Origin: Blastococcus capsensis | GTDB lineage: Bacteria > Actinomycetota > Actinomycetes > Mycobacteriales > Geodermatophilaceae | Reading direction: 5' to 3' | Assembly (NCBI RefSeq): GCF_030165005.1 | Contig: NZ_JASNNW010000011.1 | Location: 124,001 to 188,000, forward strand | Length of the DNA: 64,000 bases | Shown here: piece after piece, positions 1 through 8,400 of the stretch | Layout of the letters: every line of letters begins with the position of its first letter | How positions within the stretch are numbered: the stretch's first letter is position 1 | The notes under the pieces: model-generated | Database searches by the model: none | Seen by the model: the letters and a program-made list of their open reading frames with translations, nothing else | What the model was told of the DNA's origin: nothing | Made by a program: the position numbers and the translations under genes

Positions 1-459
1 CCCCGCTACCGCGCCGGCGCAGCGGGTGCCGAGCTCAGCGTGGCCCTGTGCCACGGCCTCTGGCGGTACGCCCGCAACTGCGACGTCCCCGGCCTGGTCA
101 CCATCGTCGACGACCGGGTGCGCCGGTTGCTGCGCGCGATGGGCGTGCCCTGGTACCCGATGACGGGGGCGGCGTCCCGGCCGTACCTGGGCTCGCCCGC
201 CAGCACCCCGTGCGTCCTCGTCGCGCAGACGGCGGAGGAGAAGATGTCCCGGGCACGCCCGGACCTCGCGCCGGCCCTGGTCCACGGGCGGTTCCGGTCG
301 ATCACCGTCGACCCGGCCGACCTGGCGCCGAGCCGCGGCGCCGTCGTACAGCAGGCCGCACCGGCCGACCGGCCGCTGCCACCCCGCCGCGACACCACGG
401 GGTGGCGACCGCCGGCGTCCCGCCGCGAGAGCGCGTCCGCGAACCCGCCCGTCGCGTAG
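1..459 (+). CDS. LuxI-like / GNAT-fold acyltransferase, C-terminal part (5' end outside window)
   Basis: The reading frame is open from the first base of the window and stops at TAG 457-459, so the true start lies upstream. The visible 152 residues contain a helix followed by RNCDVPGLVTIVDDRVRRLL and then RAMGVPWYPM. This resembles the C-terminal half of acyl-homoserine-lactone or N-acyl-amino-acid synthases, where an alternating 'A-R-G-ϕ-T-V-T-D-x-R-M-E-R-ϕ-L-R-R-A-G' block is followed by a proline/glycine-rich strand. That family transfers an acyl chain to an amino acid derivative and adopts a GNAT fold. The N-terminal catalytic residues are not in view. The last 40 residues are low-complexity Arg/Pro/Ala and probably disordered. 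The family call is an inference from pattern only; a generic GNAT protein is the alternative. Confidence 0.45.
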   Translation, partial: PRYRAGAAGAELSVALCHGLWRYARNCDVPGLVTIVDDRVRRLLRAMGVPWYPMTGAASRPYLGSPASTPCVLVAQTAEEKMSRARPDLAPALVHGRFRSITVDPADLAPSRGAVVQQAAPADRPLPPRRDTTGWRPPASRRESASANPPVA

Positions 460-692
460 CCCTGAGCAATCGCTGCCCGCAGTGGCGGAGCGCAGGCCGC
501 GCGGGCCGACCGGGAGACGGAAGTTCCGGCCGGCGCCGACATCCGGCCGCCGACCGGCACGCCTTCGGCTTCCTCGCCCGAGTACCGGGTGAGCAGGACC
601 AGCGTGCGGGAGCAGGCGGCGAACGCGTCGCCGCCGCGGGCCGGCGGCCCAGCGGTAGGTGGAAGGGTAGATGCACCGGGCAGACTTCCACC

Positions 693-956
693 ATGGGTCT
701 CAACATCAAGAACCCGGAAACCGAGGAGCTCGCCCGCCAACTCGCCGACGCAACCGGCGAGAACCTCACGCGGGCCATCACCGTGGCGGTGCGCGAACGT
801 CTCGATCGGGTTCGGCGCCGGGGCTCCGCCGCGGCATCCGATCGCACCGCCCTGCTCCAGAGGATCGCCGGGGACGCAGCCGATCGGTGGGTCGAGCCCT
901 ATCGCAGTAGCGACCACGGCGACCTCCTCTACGACGAGACAGGCCTGCCCCGATGA
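693..956 (+). CDS. vapB: VapB-type antitoxin (Rv0623-like)
   Basis: An 87-residue protein beginning [18 protein letters not shown]. This is the standard opening of the Rv0623/PSK-operon antitoxin family: a short strand followed by a helix, forming a DNA-binding ribbon-helix-helix domain. The C-terminal third, ending YDETGLPR, is the usual toxin-binding tail. Its stop overlaps the start of the downstream PIN-domain gene by four bases (ATGA at 953-956), the classic antitoxin-toxin coupling. In the family the antitoxin neutralises VapC and, with it, represses the operon. I see no strong Shine-Dalgarno sequence; ATG 693 is chosen because homology starts there. Confidence 0.85.
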   Translation: MGLNIKNPETEELARQLADATGENLTRAITVAVRERLDRVRRRGSAAASDRTALLQRIAGDAADRWVEPYRSSDHGDLLYDETGLPR

Positions 957-1363
957 TCGTCGACACGTCTGCTCTCATCGCGATCCTGCGCGGAGAACCG
1001 GACGCCGATCGCTACATCCAGGCGCTGGCCACCGCAGACGAGGCTCGCACCTCGGCCGCGACCTACCTGGAGACCGCCGTCGTGGTGGACGCCAACCGTG
1101 ACCCGGTGCTCAGCGGCCGCTTCGACGACCTCCTGGCCGCGGTGCCCGTTACCGTCGAACCGGTCACGCGGTCGCAGGCGGACATCGCCCGCCGGGCCTA
1201 CCGCGACTTCGGCAAGGGCAGCGGCCATCCCGCCCGCTTGAACTTCGGTGACTGCTTCACCTATGCGCTGGCCCGCGCCACCGGTGAACCACTGCTCTTC
1301 AAGGGCACCGGCTTCTCGGCGACCGATGTCACCCCGGCCCTCGATCCGGTGGATCCTGCCTGA
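953..1363 (+). CDS. vapC: VapC-type PIN-domain ribonuclease toxin, one acidic residue missing
   Basis: A 136-residue PIN-domain protein. The PIN acidic residues visible are D4 (MIVDTSALI), E40 (TYLETAVV) and D100 ([11 protein letters not shown]). The usual fourth acidic residue lies in a motif of the form LLFKGxDF; here it reads [13 protein letters not shown], with Gly at position 120. Members of the family are Mg2+-dependent endoribonucleases that cut tRNA or rRNA. Loss of the fourth acid may weaken the active site or be compensated by D125. The gene is translationally coupled to the antitoxin upstream by a 4-base overlap. Confidence 0.88.
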   Translation: MIVDTSALIAILRGEPDADRYIQALATADEARTSAATYLETAVVVDANRDPVLSGRFDDLLAAVPVTVEPVTRSQADIARRAYRDFGKGSGHPARLNFGDCFTYALARATGEPLLFKGTGFSATDVTPALDPVDPA

Positions 1364-1495
1364 GCAGGCCGCCGGCGACATCACGGGATGCCGTGTGGCG
1401 GGCGGTCGCCGCCAACGTCGACCTCGCCGTCGCCCAGTTACCGGAGGAACTTCTGATCTGGTACCGAACTGCGCTGGAGCGGTACCATCGCTTCC

Positions 1496-1762
1496 ATGGC
1501 CACCAACCTGCGGTTGAGCGACGCGGCAGCGAAGGCCCTGCGCCAGGCCGCGGCGGCCACTGGGCGGCCGCAGCAGCAACTCATCCGCGAGGCCCTCGAC
1601 CGGTACCTCGGCCTGGAGCCCGGCGAATCGGATCGTGCACGCGCCCGTGCGGCCGGATCGGTCCGACCCGGCACGCCGTTCCGTGACGTGGCGCCCACGG
1701 TGCACCTGCCACCGGGCGCGACCACCCGAGACCTGCTCGAGCCCGACGCCGACCCCCGGTGA
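1496..1762 (+). CDS. Ribbon-helix-helix antitoxin of second TA pair
   Basis: An 88-residue protein beginning MATNLRLSDAAAKALRQAAA. A strand is followed by helices containing TGRPQQQLIREALDRYL, the typical RHH (CopG/MetJ-like) DNA-binding fold. The C-terminal half is charged and proline-rich, suited to binding a toxin. The last four bases (GTGA, 1759-1762) overlap the GTG start of a PIN-domain toxin. It is presumed to autoregulate the pair, as in other VapB-like antitoxins. Confidence 0.8.
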   Translation: MATNLRLSDAAAKALRQAAAATGRPQQQLIREALDRYLGLEPGESDRARARAAGSVRPGTPFRDVAPTVHLPPGATTRDLLEPDADPR

Positions 1763-2160
1763 TCGTCTACCTCGACACCAGCGCCCTGCTCAAGCGGGTC
1801 ATCGTCGAGCCAGAGTCGGCAGCTGTACGGGCACTGCTCAGCCGGTTGTCGGCAGCCGGCGATCTGCTCACCTCCTCGGCGCTCACCTGGATGGAGGTCG
1901 AACGCGCTCTGCGCCGCGCCGACGTTCCCGACCTCGGCCGGCTGACCGAAGCCGCTCTCTCCGGTATCGACGAGTTCCCGCTGCGACCCGTCGTCCTCGA
2001 CCAGGCCAGGACCATCGGCCCGGCCACGCTGCGATCCCTGGACGCCATCCATCTGGCTTCCGCCATCGGCATCCGTGCCACGCAGCTGGTCACCTTCGAC
2101 GAACGGTTGGCGGCCGCGGCCCGCGACGAGGGGATCGACGTGCTGGCGCCTGCGAGCTGA
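1759..2160 (+). CDS. vapC: VapC-type PIN-domain toxin of second TA pair
   Basis: A 133-residue PIN-domain protein with all four acidic residues: D6 (VYLDTSALLK), E46 (LTWMEVERAL), D95 (RSLDAIHLASA) and D114 (LVTFDERL). The spacing is canonical for active VapC ribonucleases. The GTG start overlaps the antitoxin stop by four bases. Its sequence differs strongly from the VapC at 953-1363, so the two modules are not a recent tandem duplication. Confidence 0.88.
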   Translation: MIVYLDTSALLKRVIVEPESAAVRALLSRLSAAGDLLTSSALTWMEVERALRRADVPDLGRLTEAALSGIDEFPLRPVVLDQARTIGPATLRSLDAIHLASAIGIRATQLVTFDERLAAAARDEGIDVLAPAS

Positions 2161-2344
2161 GACGGTGGAGTCGGCAGCCGGACGCACGCCGCCACACTCC
2201 GCTACCGCACAGTGCGCACGTCGGTGACCGGCAACCGGGAACCGGGGCACCGGCCCTCCATCACCCGCTCGCCGGCGCTCAGCCCTTGCCTTCGTCCGTC
2301 ACTGTGATGCGAGAAGGTCGCACGTCGCATCACGACGCTAGGCT

Positions 2345-2578
2345 GTGTCGGTGCGCACCACCATCGACCTCCCCGAGGACATCCACCGGGTGGCAGCCGC
2401 CATCGCCCGCGACTCCAACAGCTCGTTGAGCGACACGGTCACCCGGCTGCTCCGCGCCGCCCTGGCTGCACCCGGACCGGTAAGGGTCAGCACGAGCCGC
2501 CGCACCGGCTTGCAGGTCGCCTCGCTCGGCCGAGTGGTCACCAGCGACGAGGTGCGCTCGCTGGACGACGACGGATGA
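2345..2578 (+). CDS. vapB: Ribbon-helix-helix antitoxin of third TA pair
   Basis: A 77-residue protein beginning MSVRTTIDLPEDIHRVAAAI. The RTTIDLPEDIH strand and following helices (DSNSSLSDTVTRLLRAAL) are the signature of RHH antitoxins. Two GTG codons (2345 and 2351) could start it; the first is given. The stop overlaps the downstream toxin (ATGA, 2575-2578). The 184 bases upstream (2161-2344) hold no gene and presumably contain the promoter/operator of this pair. Confidence 0.83.
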   Translation: MSVRTTIDLPEDIHRVAAAIARDSNSSLSDTVTRLLRAALAAPGPVRVSTSRRTGLQVASLGRVVTSDEVRSLDDDG

Positions 2579-2976
2579 CGGTCCTGCTCGACGCCAATGC
2601 ACTGATCGCGCTCACCGTCACCGACCACGTCCACCACGACCTCACGGAGGCGTGGTTCACGCAGCGCTCGGAACCCTTCGCGACCTGCCCCGTCACCCAA
2701 GGGGCACTCGTCCGATTCCTCCTCCGCGGCGGCGCGACCGCGCGGCAGGCCCTGGATCTGGTGCGCGCCCTCCGAGCGGCGGATGGACACGAGTTCTGGC
2801 CCGACGAACTCGGCTACGACGTCATCGACATGCGCGGGGTCGTCGGGCACAGGCAGGTGACCGACGCCTACCTGGCCGGGCTGACCCGCTCGCGAAACGG
2901 TCGACTGGCCACCTTCGACCGCGCCCTCGCAGCCCTCCACGACGACGTGGCGATGCTCCTCGACGGTGGCGACTGA
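2575..2976 (+). CDS. vapC: VapC-type PIN-domain toxin of third TA pair
   Basis: A 133-residue PIN protein with D6 (VLLDANALIAL) and the motifs FATCPVTQGALVR, HEFWPDEL, GHRQVTDAYLAGL and LATFDRALAAL. These blocks are shared with the large mycobacterial VapC subgroup, in which the second acidic position is often replaced near TQGxLVR. The acidic residues in VTDAY and TFDRA supply the rest of the metal site. It is coupled to the antitoxin by ATGA and probably acts as a tRNA/rRNA-cutting toxin. Confidence 0.88.
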   Translation: MTVLLDANALIALTVTDHVHHDLTEAWFTQRSEPFATCPVTQGALVRFLLRGGATARQALDLVRALRAADGHEFWPDELGYDVIDMRGVVGHRQVTDAYLAGLTRSRNGRLATFDRALAALHDDVAMLLDGGD

Positions 2977-3039
2977 TGGTCCACCGGCCTGCGGCCGTCG
3001 GTCGCAGCAGAGTCGATGTCGGCCGGTCGCGTTCTGCCG

Positions 3040-3134
3040 GTGACGACCACCATCGACGGCCCCGGCCGCATCGTCGTCCCGAAGGCTCTGGCACGCACGC
3101 AGCCCACGGCGTCGAGATCATCGGCCCGAGCTGA
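3040..3134 (+). pseudogene. Remnant of an AbrB/SpoVT-type antitoxin gene
   Basis: In one frame from GTG 3040 the translation gives VTTTIDGPGRIVVPKAL, the unmistakable N-terminus of an AbrB-like (MazE/VapB) swapped-hairpin antitoxin. After about 17 codons the homology stops. In another frame the DNA then gives HGVEIIGPS and a TGA at 3132-3134, which looks like the second hairpin of the same domain (…VEI…). The frame change and missing middle imply a small deletion or frameshift. No toxin gene follows; the next gene is on the other strand. Confidence 0.6.
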
Positions 3135-3162
3135 ACCGACGACGCCCGGAAGCGCCGCCGGG

Positions 3163-4215
3163 TCAGCGGGTGATCGTCGAGGCGTGCTCGTTCTCGCGGG
3201 CCGCCAGCCGCTCGCGCTGCGGGACGACGACGTACTTCGGGTCCTTCGTGCTGGCGATGCCGGCCTCGAAGACGCCGAACCGGGTGAGCAGCGACCCGGC
3301 AGCCAGCAACGTCCCCGACGCGACGGCCCCCAGCCGCGTCCGCCCGGCGATCGCGGTCAGCCCGGCGCCTGCGGCGGTGCACGTCTTGGCCGCCTGCATC
3401 AGCTTCCCGGGCCGGCCCTCGTGGTAGGGCTCGCTCTCGATGCCGTGGTCGTTCTCCACCTTGTGCATCGCGGCCAGCTCGACCACGGCACCGGTGATCG
3501 CCATCTTCCGCGCCGGCCCGGCCTCGGCCACCGGCGTGAACATCATCGTGATGCCACCACCTGCGGCCATCGCCGAGCCGCCGAACACGAACGGCAGCTG
3601 CGTGTGCGCCGCGTGCCACGACGGCACCGCGGTGTTGGCCAGCAGCACCCCGGTGTAGGTGGCCAGCGGCCCACCGAACAGCGCCGCCACCACCCCGCCG
3701 AAGCGCTTCAGCCGCGGGAACCAGCCCAGCAGCTCCACCGCCGCCGTCGCACCGGCCGCCGCGCTGAACGGTGCCAGGATGTAGGTGCCCACCGACAGCG
3801 GCGAGGTCACCTTGAGCACCCGCAGCATGTGCAGGAACCGCTCCGGCCGCCCCAGGTCGTGGATCAGGAACACCACCGACAGGATCGAGCCGCCACCGGC
3901 GGTCAGCCGGCCCACCCTCGTCAGCGCCGGCCGGTCGGTCACGTCGGCCAGCGCTGCCAGGATCGCCGACGAGCCGGCCGCCCCACCCAGGAACAGGTAC
4001 AGCGGCACGTCCGGGCTCTTCCACACCGGCGTCTTCACGATCTGCCGGCCGTAGTACGACGTGAACTCGACGTCCTCGACCATCGCGACCTCGCCGCGAC
4101 CCCGCCATCCGCCGCCCCGACGGCGCTTCTTGCCGCCGCCGCCGCGGCGCTGCGTCGCCGGGCCGGAGTCGGCCTGACGCCACCCCGAACCCGGACTGGT
4201 GATCCCGCCGGTCAT
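3163..4215 (-). CDS. nrfD: NrfD/PsrC-family membrane subunit of formate dehydrogenase
   Basis: A 350-residue membrane protein forming the quinone-reducing anchor of the formate dehydrogenase complex. After an Arg/Lys-rich cytoplasmic N-terminus it shows the NrfD pattern: PLYLFLGGAAGSSAILAALA, IHDLGRPERFLHMLRV, SPLSVGTYIL and further hydrophobic helices. LGRP…R is the conserved family motif. The ATG at 4215 is preceded by GGAGG four bases away and lies one base after the stop of the iron-sulfur subunit gene, so the two are translationally linked. A second possible start is the ATG at 4083. It takes the place of the cytochrome b subunit used by the enterobacterial enzyme. Confidence 0.88.
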   Translation of the reverse strand: MTGGITSPGSGWRQADSGPATQRRGGGGKKRRRGGGWRGRGEVAMVEDVEFTSYYGRQIVKTPVWKSPDVPLYLFLGGAAGSSAILAALADVTDRPALTRVGRLTAGGGSILSVVFLIHDLGRPERFLHMLRVLKVTSPLSVGTYILAPFSAAAGATAAVELLGWFPRLKRFGGVVAALFGGPLATYTGVLLANTAVPSWHAAHTQLPFVFGGSAMAAGGGITMMFTPVAEAGPARKMAITGAVVELAAMHKVENDHGIESEPYHEGRPGKLMQAAKTCTAAGAGLTAIAGRTRLGAVASGTLLAAGSLLTRFGVFEAGIASTKDPKYVVVPQRERLAARENEHASTITR

Positions 4216-4216
4216 G

Positions 4217-5278
4217 TCACCTCCGCCGCGAGCCGGCGATCGCCGCGACGGCGACCCCGACCATCATCGCCGCGGCCTTGCCGGCCGCCTTCCACATCGC
4301 CGGCAGGTCCCGCGTCGTGACGATCGGGTCCGGCGGCAGGCCGTAGACCTCCGGCTCGTCGAGCAGCAGGAAGAACGCCCCGTCTCCCCCGACGCCGTCG
4401 TCCTCGTCCCGCCCGTACAGCCGCGCGGTCTCCACGCCCTGCGCCTTGAGCGTCACCAGCCGCGCGTCCGCCCGCTCCTGCAGCTCGTCCAGGTCGCCGA
4501 ACTGGATCGACTGCGTCGGGCACGCCGTGGCGCACGCCGGCTGCAACCCGTCGGTCAGCCGGTCGTAGCACATCGTGCACTTGAAGACCCGGCCGTCGTC
4601 CTTGCGCTGGTCGATGACGCCGTAGGGGCACGCCGCCACGCAGTAGCCGCAGCCGTTGCAGATGTCGTCCTGCACGACCACGGTGCCGTACTCGGTGCGG
4701 AACAGCGCACCGGTCGGGCAGACGTCCAGGCAGCCCGCGTGCGTGCAGTGCTTGCAGACGTCGGAGCTCATCAGCCAGCGGATCTGCTTGTCCGCCCCGG
4801 TCTGCCCGGTCTGCGGGTCGAACTCGCTGAGCGCCTCGGCGTTGAGCACGCTCTGCTGGGCGTTCGCCAGGCTCACGGAGTCCCCGGCTCCCGCCGGCGA
4901 CGGGCCGCTGCCCTGCCGGTCGTCACCCGGCCGCCCGAACGTCGGCATCGGCAGGTCGACAGCGCGGCTCTGCTCGATGAACGCGACGTGCCGCCACGAG
5001 TTCGCGCCCAGCTGGCCGGTGTTGTCGTAGGACATCCCCGACATCCCGATGACGTCCCGCACGCCGTGCGAGTCGTCCATCGGGAGGGTGTTCCACTCCT
5101 TGCAGGCCACCTCGCAGGCCTTGCAGCCGATGCACACCGAGGTGTCGGTGAAGAAGCCGACCCGCTTGGGGTGGTCCGCCTCGTACCCGGACTGCCCGGT
5201 GACGTCGGGGACCGGGCCGTAGAGCCGGTTGCCGGGGTCGTTGCCGGTGAAGGCCGCGCTCGCCGAACTGATCGTCAT
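4217..5278 (-). CDS. Formate dehydrogenase iron-sulfur (beta) subunit, 4x[4Fe-4S]
   Basis: A 353-residue electron-transfer subunit. Four cysteine clusters are visible: CIGCKACEVACKEWN near residue 49, CKHCTHAGCLDVCPTGA near 175, CNGCGYCVAACPYGV near 208, and CTMCYDRLTDGLQPACATAC near 235. This matches the FdnH/FdoH/HybA type, which passes electrons from the molybdenum subunit to the membrane subunit. A short hydrophobic stretch near the C-terminus (MMVGVAVAAIAG) may be a membrane anchor. Compared with E. coli FdnH there is an extra linker of about 60 residues between the first and second clusters. It sits between the alpha-subunit gene and nrfD in the same operon. Confidence 0.92.
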   Translation of the reverse strand: MTISSASAAFTGNDPGNRLYGPVPDVTGQSGYEADHPKRVGFFTDTSVCIGCKACEVACKEWNTLPMDDSHGVRDVIGMSGMSYDNTGQLGANSWRHVAFIEQSRAVDLPMPTFGRPGDDRQGSGPSPAGAGDSVSLANAQQSVLNAEALSEFDPQTGQTGADKQIRWLMSSDVCKHCTHAGCLDVCPTGALFRTEYGTVVVQDDICNGCGYCVAACPYGVIDQRKDDGRVFKCTMCYDRLTDGLQPACATACPTQSIQFGDLDELQERADARLVTLKAQGVETARLYGRDEDDGVGGDGAFFLLLDEPEVYGLPPDPIVTTRDLPAMWKAAGKAAAMMVGVAVAAIAGSRRR

Positions 5279-5306
5279 GCCGCGCCCTTCGCTGGGTTCA
5301 CGTCGC

Positions 5307-5341
5307 CGTCCTCCCTCACCGGGAGGCGTCCTCCCTCACCG
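5307..5341 (-). repeat. Tandem direct repeat in the fdh intercistronic gap
   Basis: Between the alpha- and beta-subunit genes (5279-5420) a 15-base unit, CGGTGAGGGAGGACG on the minus strand, occurs twice (5327-5341 and 5307-5321) with a 20-base period. Each copy contains a GGGAGG Shine-Dalgarno-like core, but both lie more than 20 bases from the beta-subunit ATG. A perfect 8-base inverted repeat, GATCAGGG/CCCTGATC (about 5368-5384), lies closer to the alpha-subunit stop and could form a processing or attenuation hairpin. Confidence 0.5.
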
Positions 5342-5420
5342 CACACCGTGAGCGAGGACGCACCACGATCAGGGACCCTGATCCCAGCGGGGCTCACGAG
5401 CTTGTCTGCGTCGGCGGTCA

Positions 5421-8400
5421 TCACAGCGTCGAGCCCTCCCCCGCGTCGGCGGCGACCGGGTCGCGGCCGTTGAGGCCCACCCGCCCGGACGCCACCCCGG
5501 CCCGCCGCCGGTATTCCTCCACGAAGTCGATGAGCTCCGGCCCCCGCGGGCGCCGCCCCGGGACGATGTCGGCGGTGCTGACCTTGTCCTCCTGGATGTG
5601 CGTGTTCGGGTCCAGCGAGATGCCCAGCAGGTCGTTGGCGGAGTCTCCGGTGGAGATGCCGCTGTAGGACCAGTGGTAGGGCATGCCGATCTGGTGCACC
5701 ACCTGCCCGTCGCGCAGCCTGATCGGCCGCACCCGCTCGGTCACCAGCACCTTCGCCTCGATCGCCGTGCGGGCGCTGACCAGCGTGGCGTAGTCCCCGT
5801 GGGTCAGCCCGCGCAGCTTCGCGAGCTCTGGGCTCACCTCGACGAAGAACTCCGGCTGGAGCTCGGCCAGGTAGGGCAGCGTGCGGCTCATCCCGCCGGC
5901 GGTGTGGTGCTCGGTCAGCCGGTAGGTGGTCACCTGGAACGGGAAGACCTCGCTGCGCGAGGGGTTCTCCCGGTTCCACGGGCCGGGGATGCGCTCGACC
6001 GTCGGGTTCGCCTGCACCTTGTACAGGGCGTTCTCGACCACCGACTCCACCGGCTCGTAGTGCGTCGGAAGCGGGCCGTCGACCACACCCGCCGGCGCGT
6101 ACAGCCACGCCTTGCCGTCGCCCTGCATGACGAACGCGTCGGTGCCGGCCAGCGCGTCCTGCGCCCTGGCGCCGTCGGGCGGCACGTAGTCCGGCCGCTT
6201 GTTCTTCTCGAAGTCGGGGACGTCCGCCCCGGTCCACTCGCCGGCGGCCTCGTCCCAGTACACGTACTTCTTGCGCTCGCTCCACGGCTTCCCGTCGGGG
6301 TCGGCCGAGGCGCGGTTGTAGAGCATCCGGCGGTTCAGCGGCCAGGCCCAGCCCCACTCCGAGGCCACGACGCCCTGCTCCGTGGCGGGCTTGCGCCGGG
6401 CGGCCTGGTTGACCTCGTCGGCGTAGACGCCGCAGTAGATCCAGCAGCCACCGGTGGTCGAGCCGTCGTCCTTCATCTGCATGTAGGTCGACAGCGCCCG
6501 GCCGTCGGGGCCGGTGCCGTTGATCTCCCGCAGCACCGCATCGGCGCTCGGGTCCTGGGTCTCGCCGTGGGTCGGGTAGTCCCAGGTGAGATCCAGCAGC
6601 GGACGGTCGCGGGGGTCGTCGGAGCCCGCCAGCCGCTCCCGCAGGATCCGGCCGAGGTGGTAGAAGAACCACAGGTCGCTGCGGGCGTCGTTCGGCGGCT
6701 CGACCGCCTTGTCCCGCCACTGCAGCATCCGCTGGGTCTGGGTGAAGGTGCCTTCCTTCTCCACGTGCGTAGCCGCCGGCATGAAGAAGATTTCGGTGGC
6801 GATGGTCTCCGGGGCGAGCTCGCCGGTCTCGATCTCCGGCGACTCCTTCCAGAAGGTCGCCGACTCGATCATCTGCAGGTCCCGGACGACCAGCCAGTCG
6901 AGGTTGGCCAGGCCGAACCGGTTCATCCGGCCGTTGGGGTGCCCGACCGTCGGGTTCTCGCCGACCAGGAAGTAGCCGGAAACCTTCCCCTCGATCATGT
7001 CGGCGATCGTCCGGTAGGAGCTGTGGTCGCCGTTGATCTTCGGCAGGTAGTCGAAGGCGAAGTCGTTCTCCGCCGTCGCCGAGTCGCCCCACCAGGCCTT
7101 GAGCAGGCTCACCATGTACGAGCGCTTGTTGCCCCAGAACCCGGCCTTGCCGGCGGCGTCGGCCACGTACTCCTCGAGCGTGGAGTGCTGCAGCGCGTGC
7201 GGCATCGGGAGGTAGCCCGGGAGGATGTTGAACAGCGTCGGGATGTCGGTGGACCCCTGGATGCTGGCGTGCCCGCGCAGCGCCATGATCCCGCCGCCGG
7301 GACGACCGATGTTGCCCAGCAGCGTCTGCAGGATCGAGCAGGTGCGGATGTACTGGGCGCCGACGCTGTGCTGCGTCCAGCCGACCGAGTACACCCACGC
7401 CGTCGTCCGCTCGCGGTTGCTGTTCGACGTCACCCAGTCGGCGACCTGCGCGAACACCTCGGGCTCGATGCCGCAGACCTCGGCCACCATCTCCGGCGTG
7501 TACCGGGCGTAGTGCCGCTTGAGGATCTGGAACACCGTGCGCGGGTCCTGCAGGGTGTCATCGCGCTGGGGCTTGGCCGGGATCGGCGGCCCGCCGCTGC
7601 CGGAGGCCTGGGCCCGGTCGGCGTGCTTGACGCTCGGGTCCTCACCGGTGCGATCCAGCTCGGCCGCCTCGGCGGGGTCGTCCGACCCCGAGTGACGCGG
7701 CTCCTCCGGTTGGTACTGCCAGGACGTGTCGTCGTAGGTCCGGCTCTCCGGGTCGAAGCCGGAGAACATGCCGTCGAGGTCCTCGGAGTCGACGAAGTCC
7801 TCGCTCACCAGCGCCGCGGCGTTGGTGTAGGCGACCACGTACTCCTTGAAGTACAGGTCGTTGCTCAGCACGTGGTTGATGAGCCCGCCGAGGAACGCGA
7901 TGTCGGTGCCCATGCGCAGCGGCACGTGCAGGTCGGCGATCGCGCTGGTGCGGGTGAAGCGCGGATCGATGTGGATGATCTTGGCGCCGCGCGCCTTGGC
8001 CTCACCGACCCACTGGAAGCCCACCGGGTGGCACTCGGCCATGTTCGAACCCTCGATGACGATGCAGTCGGAGTTCGCGAGGTCTTCCAGGTAGTTCGTG
8101 GCACCGCCACGACCGAACGAGGCACCCAGACCGGGCACCGTCGCGGAGTGCTATATGCGCGCCTGGTTCTCGATCTGGATCGCGCCCAGGGCGCTGTAGA
8201 GCTTCTTCATGAGGTAGTTCTCCTCGTTGTCGAGGGTCGCCCCTCCGAGGCTCGCTATCCCCATGGTCCGGCGGAGCCGCCGGCCCTCGTCGTCGGTGTC
8301 CTGCCAGCCCTTGCGCCGGGCCTCCAGCACGCGGTCGGCGATCATCTCCATCGCCGTGTCGAGCTCGAGGTCCTCCCACTCCGTCCCGTACGGACGGCGG

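Noticed and set aside
2652-3134. 160-codon plus-strand frame through the third VapC gene
   Set aside because: Only its final residues (HGVEIIGPS) look biological, and they belong to the AbrB-type relic. The rest is an out-of-frame reading of the toxin gene.
8138-8153. Interpretation of the alpha subunit as two separate genes or a pseudogene
   Set aside because: The frame, the spacing of conserved residues and the SECIS-like hairpin are all intact around the TAG, and there is no other lesion in 1100 codons. A single-base error from a Cys codon or TGA cannot give TAG; two changes would be needed.
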